A stretch of 45,875 bases of DNA from Prevotella sp. CAG:891 (GCA_000437675.1 FR901770.1:1005-46879); one strand, 5' to 3'. Counted from the first letter of the stretch, positions 1 through 8,097 are shown. The notes: generated from the sequence alone by a model not told the origin. A program made the numbers and translations.

Positions 1-135
1 GCTCTTGAGCTGCTTAGCCGGTTGCAGCAGTTCGGCCTTGATGGTTTGCTTTTTGCTTTTCTTTTTGCGTTGTGCGGTGGCGGGAGCGCAAACGGCTACT
101 GCCAGGGCAATGGTAAGGAGTGATTTGAATTGCAT
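1..135 (-). CDS. Exported protein, N-terminal fragment only
   Basis: The first 45 codons of a gene that runs off the left edge. The start is the ATG complementary to 133-135. Residues 1-21 form a Sec signal peptide (Lys at position 4, then a hydrophobic core ending APATA before Gln), so signal peptidase I cleavage is likely; the only Cys (16) is not in a lipobox. The mature start is very basic (RKKKSKK). It lies downstream of the FKBP gene on the same strand, but a strong terminator (150-194) separates them, so it probably has its own promoter or depends on read-through. Too little is present to name a family. Confidence 0.7.
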   Translation of the reverse strand, partial: MQFKSLLTIALAVAVCAPATAQRKKKSKKQTIKAELLQPAKQLKS

Positions 136-149
136 AGTTTTTGTTGAAA

Positions 150-194
150 AAGAAAAAAAAGAACCGCGCGACGCTCGTTCGTGTCGCACGGTTC
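150..194 (-). terminator. Rho-independent terminator of the FKBP pair
   Basis: GAACCG at 161-166 pairs with CGGTTC at 189-194, and GCGAC at 168-172 pairs with GTCGC at 183-187, with one mismatch between the two stems. Read on the minus strand the hairpin is followed by a run of eight T (plus-strand A run ending at 160). It lies 35 nt after the stop of the 230-1093 gene. Confidence 0.8.
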
Positions 195-229
195 TGCTTT
201 ATTTGCTGAAAAAAAATTCGGCGAATGAA

Positions 230-1093
230 TTACTTAATGTCTACGAGCGTAATTTTGAAAATCAGAGCCGAGAACGGAGGAATGGGACCAGAACCCGCTT
301 CGCCGTAGCCCAGTTCGTAGGGGATGTAGAGTTCCCAGGTAGCGCCGACAGGCATTTGCGGAAGTGCTTTTTTCCAACCTTCGATGGTGCGGGCAAGAGG
401 CATCGTAACGGTGCCGTTGGCCTGACGTTCAGAGGTGTCGAACACATTGCCGGTGGGGAGTTTACCTTCGTACTTCACGGTGATGCTGTCGTTGACGGTG
501 CAGCGCTTGTCGCCCGAACCGGGAGTGAGCACCTTGTAGTAAATACCGTCGGTGAGTTCCTTTACACCGGCTTCCTTAGCCTTGGCAGCCATGAATTCGG
601 CGCTTTCCTTCTTTTGCTTGCCGAACATGTATTCCATGATGTGCTTGTTGGCCGATTCACGGTCGAGGGGCTTGCCTGAATCGTTCTTCAATACCACTTT
701 GTCGGTAGCGAAGTTGGTGAAACCAGCGATGAAGTTTTTGAGGCTAATCTTCTTGGTAGAGTCGCCCTGGAACACCTGCTGCTCAATCATGGGCAACTGC
801 ATCTTGGTTTGCATACCGGCCTGTACACCCATGTAGTAAGCCATTTTCTTCTTGTCGTCGCCCGACTTCATACCGGCTATGTAGCCCTTGATGAACTCAT
901 CGACATAAGCCGAGTCGCTGCCCTGCTGTGCGAGCATGGCTTCGAAATTGCTGCGTTCGGCCGACATAACAATACCCATTTCGTAGCTCAGGGTATCAAC
1001 TTCGGTTTGAAGGTGAGCCTTGGGCGCACCATCGTTGCACGCGCTGAAAAGCGCAGTTGCGGCAACGAACGTTGCCATCACGATTTTTTTCAT
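230..1093 (-). CDS. FKBP-type peptidyl-prolyl cis-trans isomerase, lipoprotein
   Basis: A 287-residue prolyl isomerase that would help fold exported proteins while anchored in a membrane. The N-terminus is a lipoprotein signal peptide with lipobox LFSAC and Cys19 as the likely lipidated residue. Residues about 30-160 resemble the helical FKBP dimerisation domain. Residues about 190-287 are the FKBP catalytic fold, with VKYEGKLPTGNVFD, the GWKKALPQMPVG turn, and IPYELGYGEAGSGPIPPFSALIF near the end. It follows a second FKBP gene by 43 nt on the same strand, so the two are probably co-transcribed. Family assignment is secure; the client proteins are unknown. Confidence 0.93.
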   Translation of the reverse strand: MKKIVMATFVAATALFSACNDGAPKAHLQTEVDTLSYEMGIVMSAERSNFEAMLAQQGSDSAYVDEFIKGYIAGMKSGDDKKKMAYYMGVQAGMQTKMQLPMIEQQVFQGDSTKKISLKNFIAGFTNFATDKVVLKNDSGKPLDRESANKHIMEYMFGKQKKESAEFMAAKAKEAGVKELTDGIYYKVLTPGSGDKRCTVNDSITVKYEGKLPTGNVFDTSERQANGTVTMPLARTIEGWKKALPQMPVGATWELYIPYELGYGEAGSGPIPPFSALIFKITLVDIK

Positions 1094-1136
1094 TGATATA
1101 GTTTGTGTTTGTTGTTAGGCAATATCAGTTGACCAC

Positions 1137-1724
1137 TTATTTTACCACTTCGATGAGTTCCACGTCGAACACCAATGCAGCGTAGGGAGGAATAGCCTGT
1201 CCGGCACCGCGTTCGCCGTAAGCGAGGTGGTAAGGAATGAAGAAGCGATACTTGGCACCTTCGTTCATGAGCTGCACACCTTCAGTCCATCCGGCAATCA
1301 CACCGTTGAGAGGGAATACGGCGGGTTCACCACGCTTGTACGATGAATCGAAAATGGTACCGTTGGGCAGCGTGCCTTCGTAGTGACACTTTACGCGGTC
1401 GGTAGCAAGGGGCTTGGCACCATTGCCTTCCTTGATAACCGTGTACTGCAATCCGCTGGGAAGTACCGTCACGCCTTCCTTCTTGGCGTTTTCAGCGAGG
1501 AAGCGTTCGCCGTCTTCGCGAACAGCTTTGCCCATTTCTTCCTGTTGCTTCTGGAGGAAAGTGTTTACAATCTGCTGTGCCTCGGCATCGTCGATTTTCG
1601 TGGTGTTGCCGGCCAGCACATCACTGACAGCAGCTGCAAAATCAGCAGCGTTGATTTCATTAACCGACATGTTCTTCAAGTTATGGCCGATTACCATACC
1701 GAGCGCGTAGCTAAGCTTTTCCAT
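1137..1724 (-). CDS. FKBP-type peptidyl-prolyl cis-trans isomerase (FklB/FkpA-like)
   Basis: A 195-residue prolyl isomerase. I start it at the ATG at 1724 (MEKLSYALGM), which matches the usual N-terminus of the family. An in-frame extension to 1772 adds 16 residues that look like leader DNA. Residues about 1-85 are the helical dimerisation domain. Residues about 90-195 are the FKBP domain (CHYEGTLPNGTIFDSS, then IPYHLAYGERGAGQAIPPYAALVFDVEL). No signal peptide is visible, unlike its lipoprotein neighbour, so it may be cytoplasmic while the partner is exported. It is first in the pair; a candidate promoter lies at about 1872-1902. Confidence 0.92.
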   Translation of the reverse strand: MEKLSYALGMVIGHNLKNMSVNEINAADFAAAVSDVLAGNTTKIDDAEAQQIVNTFLQKQQEEMGKAVREDGERFLAENAKKEGVTVLPSGLQYTVIKEGNGAKPLATDRVKCHYEGTLPNGTIFDSSYKRGEPAVFPLNGVIAGWTEGVQLMNEGAKYRFFIPYHLAYGERGAGQAIPPYAALVFDVELIEVVK

Positions 1725-1871
1725 AATGGGGAGAATGTTATTTTTTAGTGATAATAATTCAAGTAGTAGCATGAAAAGGAGCGCGTCGGGGCTTGTGCGC
1801 CGGCAAATGCGGCAAACAGGGGCAAACCGACAGAAAACAGTTTGGTAGCCAACGGCTCATTTTCCGAATGG

Positions 1872-1902
1872 CAAAAATACAATTATTTTTTCAGTAACCA
1901 GT
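1872..1902 (-). promoter_or_regulatory. Candidate promoter of the FKBP pair
   Basis: TATTTTTG (complement of 1872-1879) matches the Bacteroidota -7 box TAnnTTTG. The upstream element is poor (ACTG about 19 nt away). The leader would be about 140 nt. Confidence 0.4.
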
Positions 1903-2049
1903 GGTTGCTATTCATATAGTTCACTTTTCATCATGAATTTGTAACAAAGTAATCGCGTTGGTTTCGCTTTTTTGTGAATCAATTTGACATTCAGGATGTT
2001 GCGCTGAATTTTTTAAAAAATAAGGTTCGCACATTTCGGGGTAAAAAAC

Positions 2050-2081
2050 TTTGGCTATTCAGAAAGGATTCTTTATTTTCG
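2050..2081 (+). promoter_or_regulatory. Bacteroidota-type promoter of the SLC13 permease gene
   Basis: TTTG at 2050-2053, 20-nt spacer, then TATTTTCG at 2074-2081, one base off TAnnTTTG. It lies about 30 nt before the ATG at 2113, giving a short leader. Confidence 0.65.
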
Positions 2082-2112
2082 CCTTTGCTAACTTCTTACA
2101 CTAATACTAACC

Positions 2113-4008
2113 ATGGAAATGTTTAATCATGCGGCGGAGTTTATCGCTTCGCCCACAGGGCAGATTGTAGTGGTCGTTGCCACTTTTGCCCTAACCATTA
2201 TGGCTTTCATAGCCGACAAAGTGCGTTCAGACATCGTGGCGCTGTGTTCGCTTGCGTTGCTGTTAGTAACTAACGTGTTGACCCCGGGCGAGGCTTTGGC
2301 GGGATTTTCCAATTCAGCCGTAGTCATGATGATTGGCCTATTTATCGTGGGCGGAGCTGTGTTCCAAACCGGTTTGGCCAAAATCATTTCGGGACGTTTG
2401 CTGAAACTGGCCGGTACGAGCGAAAAGAAACTTTTCTTTCTGGTGATGCTCGTCACGGCTACGGTAGCTGCCTTTGTGAGCAACACAGGAACAGTGGCAC
2501 TGCTGCTCCCCATTGTGCTGGCCATGGCCAAGATGGCCGGAACCAGCCCGAGCAAACTCATGATGCCGCTGGCCTTTGCCAGTTCAATGGGTGGTATATT
2601 TACGCTCATCGGTACGCCGCCCAACCTGATTGTCGATGGTTATTTGCGCGATAACGGACGCGAAGGTTTTGGCTTTTTCGACTTTTTCCCCATCGGCCTT
2701 ATCTGTATGGCCGTAGGGCTGTTGCTGCTTTATCCGCTCTGCCGCTTTTTCTTGAACAAAAAGGAAAAAGACCAGGTGGAACAAGGCAATGACCAGTCGC
2801 TGGCCACGCTGCTGCATGATTATCACATCAACGACCTCGTGTTCCGCCTGCAAGCCATCGAAGGCACTTCGCTGCTCGAAGGACGCACCGTAGGCGAACT
2901 CGATATTCGCCGAAACTATGGGGTTACGATTCTTGAAGTGCGACGCGCCAACCGTTCCATGTTCAGCACCAGCATTCAGGAAACAGTGACCATCGAAACC
3001 ATGTTTCAGGCAGGAGATACGCTCTATGTGTTGGGCGAACAAGAAAAAGTGAATAAATTTGCAGCCGATAATCACCTTTCGGTGTTCGAAGACGAAGAAC
3101 GCGAAGGCAGAGGCAAACTCGATTTTTACGAAGTAGGTCTGGCCGAAGTGCTCATTTCGCCCGATTCGGCACTCATTAACCGCCCGCTCATCAAGGCCAA
3201 TTTCAAGGAACGCTTTGGCGTGAACATCCTGGCCATCAAGCGTCAGGGCAAGTATATGTTCGACAACGTGCTGGAGTCAAACGTCAAGAATGGCGATATG
3301 ATTCTGGTGCATGGCGCATGGAAAGGCATTGAAAGCATGGCCAAGAAGAACCGCGAATGGATTGTCATCGGTTCGCCCAGCGAAGATGCCGAAAGCGTGG
3401 CACTCGACCACAAAGCCCCTCTGGCTGCCGGAATCATGGTGGCCATGGTGTTCTTTATGGTATTTGCCGACCAAATCGGCGTTAAGCCCGTAGCCACGGT
3501 GATTATCGCCGGATTGCTCATGGTGCTGACGCGCTGCGTGCGCAGTGTAGACGCTGCCTACAAAATGATAGGCTGGGAAAGTATTGTGCTGATTGCCGCT
3601 ATGATGCCCATGTCGACTGCCTTGTCGAAAACGGGTATTTCTGCATGGATTGCCACTACGCTCGTTGAAAACCTTCGCGACTTTGGTCCCATTGCCGCAA
3701 TGGCAGGTGTGTATATCGTAACCTCGTCGCTGTCGACGTTTATCAGCAACTCTGCCACAGCCATTCTGGTTGCTCCGATAGCTTGGGCAGCAGCCGAGCA
3801 GCTTGGCGTTTCGCCCACGCCGTTCATGATGACGGCCGCCGTGGCTGCCAGTGCCTGCTTTGCCACACCGATTTGTACGCCGCCGAATGCCATGGTGATG
3901 AATGCCGGACATTATAACTTTATGGACTACGTAAAGGTTGGTTTGCCCCTGCAAATCATCATGGGTATTGTAGCCATTATGACCATTCCCATTTTCTTCC
4001 CCTTCTGA
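2113..4008 (+). CDS. SLC13 (DASS)-family transporter with two TrkA-C domains
   Basis: A 631-residue inner-membrane permease of the SLC13 / divalent anion:sodium symporter family. The two halves of the transporter each carry a signature pair: SNTGT near 123-127 with IGTPPN near 166-171 in the first half, and SNSAT with CTPPNAMVMN in the last 90 residues. Between the halves, residues about 215-410 form two soluble TrkA-C (RCK_C) domains, which usually bind a regulatory ligand. Substrates in this subfamily include sulfate and dicarboxylates; the sequence does not decide between them. The start ATG follows a consensus promoter closely and gives a membrane segment from about residue 16. Confidence 0.9.
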   Translation: MEMFNHAAEFIASPTGQIVVVVATFALTIMAFIADKVRSDIVALCSLALLLVTNVLTPGEALAGFSNSAVVMMIGLFIVGGAVFQTGLAKIISGRLLKLAGTSEKKLFFLVMLVTATVAAFVSNTGTVALLLPIVLAMAKMAGTSPSKLMMPLAFASSMGGIFTLIGTPPNLIVDGYLRDNGREGFGFFDFFPIGLICMAVGLLLLYPLCRFFLNKKEKDQVEQGNDQSLATLLHDYHINDLVFRLQAIEGTSLLEGRTVGELDIRRNYGVTILEVRRANRSMFSTSIQETVTIETMFQAGDTLYVLGEQEKVNKFAADNHLSVFEDEEREGRGKLDFYEVGLAEVLISPDSALINRPLIKANFKERFGVNILAIKRQGKYMFDNVLESNVKNGDMILVHGAWKGIESMAKKNREWIVIGSPSEDAESVALDHKAPLAAGIMVAMVFFMVFADQIGVKPVATVIIAGLLMVLTRCVRSVDAAYKMIGWESIVLIAAMMPMSTALSKTGISAWIATTLVENLRDFGPIAAMAGVYIVTSSLSTFISNSATAILVAPIAWAAAEQLGVSPTPFMMTAAVAASACFATPICTPPNAMVMNAGHYNFMDYVKVGLPLQIIMGIVAIMTIPIFFPF

Positions 4009-4037
4009 CAAGCAGACTGAGGAAGCTGAATAACCCA

Positions 4038-4078
4038 AACGCGGGTGCGTAACGCTGATGCGTTGGCGCACCTGCGTT
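4038..4078 (+). terminator. GC-rich hairpin after the SLC13 gene, possible terminator
   Basis: AACGCGGGTGCG at 4038-4049 pairs with CGCACCTGCGTT at 4067-4078 (one G-U pair), and the loop folds again (AACGC/GCGTT). No clear T run follows, so termination would be weak or factor-assisted. Confidence 0.45.
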
Positions 4079-4132
4079 ATCTACGATTTTAATAGTTCAC
4101 TTAATCACTCAATTACTAATTTACAACACATC

Positions 4133-4774
4133 ATGTTTATGAAAAGAATCATGACGTTCTGCGTGTCACTGCTCATGGCATTAGGCATTGCACAGGCTCA
4201 ATCGTTCGACTTTGGTATTGTAGCCGGTATGAACCTTACGAAACTCCAGTTTAGCGGTAACGACCGTGACGGTGGTTCGGCCCACCGTTTGAACTCCGAC
4301 GCCAAATGCGGCTGGTACGTAGGTCCGAAAATGAACTTCAGCACCGTGATTGGCCTGGGCGTTGACGCAGCCCTTCAATACTCTGAGCGCGACTTAGACA
4401 TCGAAGGCGAGTCTACGAAGTACCGCACCATCGAAATTCCCATCAACCTGCGCTACAACATCGGTCTGGGCAAAACTGCCGGCATCTACATCGCAACCGG
4501 TCCGCAGTTTGGCTTTGCCCTGCAGAACATGCGTTGGAACAACCTCGGTTCGGGTGCCAACTTCGATCGCAGCAACATGAACACCACGTGGAACATCGGT
4601 GCCGGCGTACGTTTGCTCCGTCACCTCGAAATCGGTGTAGGCTACAACTTTGCCTTGAGCCGCACGGGTAAAAACATCTTCGAAAACTTTGGTGGCGAAG
4701 CCGGTCAATCCAACGACTACGAGCTGCGTTACCGCGCCAACAGCTTCCAGGTGCAAGTAGCTTATATGTTCTAA
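4133..4774 (+). CDS. Outer-membrane beta-barrel protein (PorT-like porin family)
   Basis: About 213 residues. A Sec signal peptide (MKRIMTFCVSLLMALGIAQA before Gln) is followed by alternating polar/hydrophobic strands that begin SFDFGIVAGMNLTKLQFSG and end in an aromatic C-terminus (VQVAYMF), as expected for a small outer-membrane barrel of the OMP_b-brl_2 type. The start could be the ATG at 4133 or the one at 4139; the second gives the cleaner signal peptide. Upstream in-frame sequence reads as intergenic DNA. It sits 124 bp behind the permease gene. No specific function can be given. Confidence 0.85.
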   Translation: MFMKRIMTFCVSLLMALGIAQAQSFDFGIVAGMNLTKLQFSGNDRDGGSAHRLNSDAKCGWYVGPKMNFSTVIGLGVDAALQYSERDLDIEGESTKYRTIEIPINLRYNIGLGKTAGIYIATGPQFGFALQNMRWNNLGSGANFDRSNMNTTWNIGAGVRLLRHLEIGVGYNFALSRTGKNIFENFGGEAGQSNDYELRYRANSFQVQVAYMF

Positions 4775-4783
4775 AAAATATTA

Positions 4784-4841
4784 GGGAACATCTACTTGAA
4801 CATAACCGGGAAACATTTGCTTGGGAAACGTCTACTTAAGG
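4784..4841 (+). repeat. Three degenerate copies of a short GGGAAAC repeat
   Basis: GGGAACATCTACTTGAA (4784), GGGAAACATTTGCTT (4808) and GGGAAACGTCTACTTAAGG (4823) follow the stop codon of the barrel gene. Probably slippage-derived spacer DNA. Confidence 0.5.
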
Positions 4842-4963
4842 AATGTGCTCATCGCAGCAGCCCTTCCAACCGTAGCGTCCAAGCCCCTTACGCTGAACCA
4901 AACCGCTGCATCGGGGCTACACCGCAGGTGAAGCATCCGGTGCAGCTTAATTACATAAACCTT

Positions 4964-5248
4964 ATGCTCAGATTAAATTGTTTTTTCCAAGCCAAGGAAG
5001 GTCGCTACGAGGAAGCCCTCGATGCAGCTTTGGCTTTGGTAGCCGCTTCGCAAAAGGAAGAAGGCTGTGTTTCGTACGACGTGTTTGAAAGCGGCACCCG
5101 CGCCGACGTGTTCATGATTTGCGAAACATGGGCAAGCCAGGAAGCCCTCGATGCCCACAAGCAAACCGCACACTTCATCCAGTATGTAGCCCAGCTCGAA
5201 GAATGCGGCGCATTGAAACTCGAACAGTTCGATTTCCCCGCTAAATAA
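4964..5248 (+). CDS. Antibiotic biosynthesis monooxygenase (ABM)-fold protein, YgiN-like
   Basis: A 94-residue single-domain protein of the dimeric alpha-beta barrel (ABM) superfamily: an N-terminal strand (MLRLNCFFQAKEG), a helix rich in Ala, the strand EEGCVSYDVFES, the strand FMICETWASQEALDAH, and the helix with the H-x-Q-x-x-H-F type segment (HKQTAHFIQYV). Members act as quinol monooxygenases, haem-degrading enzymes or proteins of unknown role. I choose the ATG at 4964 because the domain begins there; an upstream in-frame ATG at 4796 would add 56 residues of repeat-derived, low-quality sequence. It ends just before a strong bidirectional terminator. Confidence 0.88.
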   Translation: MLRLNCFFQAKEGRYEEALDAALALVAASQKEEGCVSYDVFESGTRADVFMICETWASQEALDAHKQTAHFIQYVAQLEECGALKLEQFDFPAK

Positions 5249-5265
5249 TGCTGTAAACTTTCACT

Positions 5266-5311
5266 AAAAAACCTCCGGCGCTTCGTATCAGCGAAGTGAC
5301 GGAGGTTTTTT
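5266..5311. terminator. Bidirectional terminator between convergent genes
   Basis: AAAAAACCTCCG at 5266-5277 pairs with CGGAGGTTTTTT at 5300-5311, extended by GCTTCG/CGAAG pairing. Oligo-T follows on both strands, serving the ABM gene and the minus-strand small membrane gene. Confidence 0.9.
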
Positions 5312-5363
5312 GTGTGAGATAAAATATTTTCACGAGGTGAAAAACATGCATAAATGCTTTTTC

Positions 5364-5407
5364 GAATGCCTTTTTGGGGCGCATTGAATGCCTTTTTCGG
5401 GCGCATC
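5364..5407. repeat. Two tandem copies of a 22-bp unit
   Basis: Units at 5364-5385 and 5386-5407 differ at only two positions (GAATGCCTTTTT then GGGGCGCATT or CGGGCGCATC). A decayed partial copy precedes them (taaatgctttttc). Lies in the 3' flank of the small membrane gene. Confidence 0.7.
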
Positions 5408-5414
5408 AATGCAA

Positions 5415-5648
5415 CTAAGACATCAATACAGATGCTACAACTTGCACAATCAGAGTAAGCGCAAAGCCTGCGGCAGCTGCATAAAGATAGCCTCGGGCAT
5501 CGAACATAGGGCTTCGTTTCACAAAATACAAAATGATGCCGACAATCGGTATGAAGAATGAGACAACCAGTCCCATGCAACCCGCTGAATCCTTTTGCAT
5601 TTCCGGGTTCTGATAATTGCTGTTCATGTTATTCATTTCGTCTGACAT
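5415..5648 (-). CDS. Small membrane protein of unknown function (77 aa)
   Basis: Seventy-seven residues. A polar, Asn/Met-rich N-terminus (about 1-22) is followed by two predicted membrane helices (about 24-43, GLVVSFFIPIVGIILYFV; and about 55-76, YAAAAGFALTLIVQVVASVLM) joined by a basic loop (KRSPMFDARG). This matches a recurring type of short two-helix protein seen in Bacteroidota, sometimes described as zinc-ribbon-less DUF4190-like, but I do not recognise a specific family. It stands alone between two minus-strand or convergent genes, with a TAAATTTG box upstream at 5690-5697. A real gene is likely from its clean start, helices and own signals. Confidence 0.7.
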   Translation of the reverse strand: MSDEMNNMNSNYQNPEMQKDSAGCMGLVVSFFIPIVGIILYFVKRSPMFDARGYLYAAAAGFALTLIVQVVASVLMS

Positions 5649-5689
5649 AGTAGTAATAAATTAAGATTAGTAAATAAAATTATCGGATG

Positions 5690-5697
5690 CAAATTTA
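5690..5697 (-). promoter_or_regulatory. Candidate -7 box of the small membrane protein gene
   Basis: TAAATTTG on the minus strand matches TAnnTTTG exactly, about 42 nt before the ATG. No good TTTG is seen at the usual distance upstream. Confidence 0.4.
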
Positions 5698-5794
5698 TTA
5701 CTTTTTTTCTTGTAATGCGTATCAATCGTCGTTTTTTTAACGCATAACATTCTTTTGTCTAAAATCAGTCCAAAATGCTTTCTTTGTGATTGTT

Positions 5795-7459
5795 CTAATA
5801 CTCAAACGTGCTGCCACCCAAAAATTCGCGAAGCAGCGAAGTTGGCGGAAGGCCACGCGTTGAAATCGGTTTGAGATAAGTCAGGAATTTGCGCAAGCGG
5901 TAAGCCTCGGAATATTCGGCCGACTTTTCAGGCACCTGCTCCAGCAAAGGCAACGCCTGTTCGCGCAAGGCAGCCAGTTCAAAGAGCAAAGCCGTGTTCA
6001 CCATTTCGTCAGCCTGTTCCTGGAATGGGAAAATCCACCGTTCCTCGCCCCTTCGCACCGACGGCCATTGGCGAATCGTTTCCTGCGCCGAACGCGCCCG
6101 ATATTTGTGGTCGCGCACAATGCGGCGCAGCAAGCGGTTGTCGGTAGTTGGAATGTAGTTATGGTCGTCGAGCATGATGGTCGTCAGTGCCGAAGCATAA
6201 ATTTTAAACTTATGCTTATCGGGCACCCCCTCCGTCAGTTTCGGGTTCAGCGCGTGAATACCCTCCAGAATCAGAATATCGTTCGGAGCCAGTTTCAGTT
6301 TTCGTCCGCTCGGTTCCCGTTTTCCCGTTTCGAAGTTAAAGCGTGGCGGTTCCACCTCCTCGCCCTGCACCATGGCATTGAGTTGCGCGGTCAGCAAGTC
6401 AATGTTCATGGCATCGATATGTTCAAAGTCGTATTCCCCGTTTTCGTCGCGCGGCGTATGTTCGCGGTCCACGAAGTAATCGTCCGTCGAAATAGGCACC
6501 GGTTTCAGTCCGCAAGCAATCAGCTGCACGCTCAAGCGTTTCGAAAACGTCGTCTTACCGCTCGACGAAGGTCCCGCAATCAGAATCACCTTATAGTCCG
6601 GGTTAGCCGCGATGCGGTCAGCCAGTCGCGAAATTTTCTTCTCCTGCAGCGCCTCGCTCACGTTCACCAACTGGTTCGTGAAGCCCAAGTCGCACGCATG
6701 GTTAAACTCTCCAATCGTCGTAACCCCCAGAATCTCGTTCCAGCGGTGCTGTTCGCGAAACACCTCAAACATCTTCGGCTGATCAATCATCGGCTTCAGT
6801 TCATTCGGGTTTTTCGGGTCAGGAATGCGCAGCAGCAGTCCGTCGCCGTAGCTCACCAAGTCAAACAAGTAAAGTTGCGACGTCTGAATCAGCAGCGAAC
6901 CATAGAAGTAGTCCGCCACGTTGTCGAGCGTGTAGTACGTGGTGTAAAGCGAGCCCAAACCCTCAAGCAGCTGCGCCTTACTTTCCAAGCCGTCGGTACG
7001 GAAGCGCGCAATAGCCTCCTCCGTCGGGCAAGTGATGCGGTGAAACGGCAAGTCTGCCTTCACGATTTCCTGCATACGCGTTTTCAGACGCTCCACCACA
7101 TCGGGCGTCACGCCCCCCTCAATGTCGAGGTGACAGTAGTAACCGTTCGACACCGGCGTATCGATGCGCAGCGGCGTTCGGCTGCCATACAAATCGTACA
7201 CCGCCTTGTACAGCACAAAGAACAGCGAGCGCGTGTACGTGCGCAGTCCCGAAGGCGAAGTAATGTCAAGAAACTCCACATCTTTGTCGTTGAAAAACAT
7301 GAAGTGCAATCCCTCCACCTTATTGTTCACCTTAGCACTCGTTGCGCCATGCGGCATATTAAGGTCCAGCATTTCGTACACCTCTTCGAGGGTGAAACCG
7401 ATGGGCACGCGGTGTGAGCGTCCCGTATTTTTACACCGGATAGTGATGTTTTTACTCAT
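5795..7459 (-). CDS. Nucleoside (uridine-type) kinase with N-terminal ThrRS-like domains
   Basis: A 554-residue protein of the Bacteroidota nucleoside kinase type. Residues about 1-65 look like a TGS-type ubiquitin-like fold. Residues about 70-220 resemble the threonyl-tRNA synthetase second additional domain, but no synthetase core follows. Residues about 285-500 are a uridine kinase / phosphoribulokinase domain: Walker A GPSSSGKTT at 296-304, DDYF in the substrate loop, and LILEGIHALN as the Walker B strand. The reaction would be NTP-dependent phosphorylation of a nucleoside, probably uridine or cytidine; the substrate is inferred. It is monocistronic, with a TAACTTTG box about 125 nt upstream. 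Confidence 0.88.
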   Translation of the reverse strand: MSKNITIRCKNTGRSHRVPIGFTLEEVYEMLDLNMPHGATSAKVNNKVEGLHFMFFNDKDVEFLDITSPSGLRTYTRSLFFVLYKAVYDLYGSRTPLRIDTPVSNGYYCHLDIEGGVTPDVVERLKTRMQEIVKADLPFHRITCPTEEAIARFRTDGLESKAQLLEGLGSLYTTYYTLDNVADYFYGSLLIQTSQLYLFDLVSYGDGLLLRIPDPKNPNELKPMIDQPKMFEVFREQHRWNEILGVTTIGEFNHACDLGFTNQLVNVSEALQEKKISRLADRIAANPDYKVILIAGPSSSGKTTFSKRLSVQLIACGLKPVPISTDDYFVDREHTPRDENGEYDFEHIDAMNIDLLTAQLNAMVQGEEVEPPRFNFETGKREPSGRKLKLAPNDILILEGIHALNPKLTEGVPDKHKFKIYASALTTIMLDDHNYIPTTDNRLLRRIVRDHKYRARSAQETIRQWPSVRRGEERWIFPFQEQADEMVNTALLFELAALREQALPLLEQVPEKSAEYSEAYRLRKFLTYLKPISTRGLPPTSLLREFLGGSTFEY

Positions 7460-7584
7460 GGTTTGAAATAAAAATGTTAGTTATGTAAAAAATTGCCTCG
7501 GCAGGGCAGCCGCAAAGCCGCTCCCCTTGGCGCAGCCACAGCCCAACAGCATGTACAGGGCACACACCGTCCAGCCGGCTACAA

Positions 7585-7592
7585 CAAAGTTA
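7585..7592 (-). promoter_or_regulatory. Candidate -7 box of the nucleoside kinase gene
   Basis: TAACTTTG on the minus strand, an exact TAnnTTTG match. The -33 element is not clear. The leader would be about 120 nt. Confidence 0.45.
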
Positions 7593-7707
7593 CACAATCC
7601 ACCTCAAGTAAACCCACTTTCAGGTGTGAATTAACCTTACACCCAGGCAACTTCCACCAAAAATGCCGACTTTTGGCACTATTCGCCCCAAATAACTTGA
7701 GTTTCAG

Positions 7708-7738
7708 TTTGTTACATCGAAATAACTTTGTAATTTTG
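7708..7738 (+). promoter_or_regulatory. Consensus promoter of rpsO
   Basis: TTTG at 7708-7711, 19-nt spacer, TAATTTTG at 7731-7738: an exact match to the Bacteroidota consensus. Transcription would start near 7743, leaving a leader of about 85 nt. Confidence 0.8.
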
Positions 7739-7752
7739 CACCCGCTATGCCG

Positions 7753-7783
7753 CCCGAAGGTTGGGTTTGTCGAACCTTTAGGG
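7753..7783 (+). promoter_or_regulatory. Stem-loop in the rpsO leader, candidate S15 autoregulatory site
   Basis: CCCGAAGGTT (7753-7762) pairs with AACCTTT-A-GGG (7773-7783): ten pairs including one G-U pair, with a single bulged A at 7780 and a 10-nt loop. It lies within the predicted 5' leader. That S15 controls its own mRNA through leader structures is known in other phyla; that this hairpin does so is inference. Confidence 0.4.
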
Positions 7784-7827
7784 TTTGCAGTATAGTTTTT
7801 CATTCATTTTTTCCAAATTCATACACA

Positions 7828-8097
7828 ATGTATTTAGATTCTGCAAAGAAGCAAGAGATCTTTGGTAAGTACGGACAGTCTAACTCGGATACCGGTTCAG
7901 TAGAAAGCCAGGTAGCTTTGTTTTCTTACCGTATTGCCCACTTGACGGAGCACATGAAGGCTAACCGTAAAGATCATACGACTGAACGCTCACTCGTTAA
8001 GATGGTAGGTAAGCGCCGCGCGCTCCTCAACTACCTGAAGAACAAGGACATCACGCGTTATCGTGCACTTGTTAAGGCTCTCGGTCTGCGTAAGTAA
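7828..8097 (+). CDS. rpsO: 30S ribosomal protein S15
   Basis: Eighty-nine residues, the normal length. It binds the central domain of 16S rRNA during 30S assembly. The sequence shows the family core: FGKYGQSNSDTGSVESQVALFS, LTEHMKANRKDHTTERSL and the C-terminal GKRRALLNYLKNKD. The ATG at 7828 gives the canonical N-terminus (MYLDSAKKQEIF); an upstream in-frame ATG at 7747 lies in the leader hairpin region and is rejected. The gene is monocistronic, with a consensus promoter, a structured leader and an intrinsic terminator. Confidence 0.98.
   Translation: MYLDSAKKQEIFGKYGQSNSDTGSVESQVALFSYRIAHLTEHMKANRKDHTTERSLVKMVGKRRALLNYLKNKDITRYRALVKALGLRK

Larger units (their letters stand above)
1725..2112. 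other. Divergent intergenic region between FKBP and SLC13 genes
   Basis: 388 bp with no credible gene. It is AT-rich and carries a consensus promoter for the plus-strand permease (2050-2081) and a weaker candidate for the FKBP pair on the minus strand. Confidence 0.7.
7460..7827. other. Divergent intergenic region, kinase / rpsO
   Basis: 368 bp holding the kinase promoter candidate (7585-7592), the rpsO promoter (7708-7738) and a stem-loop in the rpsO leader (7753-7783). Open frames here are not convincing. Confidence 0.7.

Noticed and set aside
5..679. 224-codon open frame on the plus strand
   Set aside because: It crosses a terminator and runs antisense to the FKBP lipoprotein gene and the exported-protein fragment.
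4796..4963. N-terminal extension of the ABM-fold protein
   Set aside because: It covers a degenerate DNA repeat and adds 56 residues that no family member would be expected to have.
6068..7417. 449-codon open frame on the plus strand
   Set aside because: It lies entirely antisense to the nucleoside kinase gene, is Arg/Val/His-rich in the way of antisense frames, and shows no domain.
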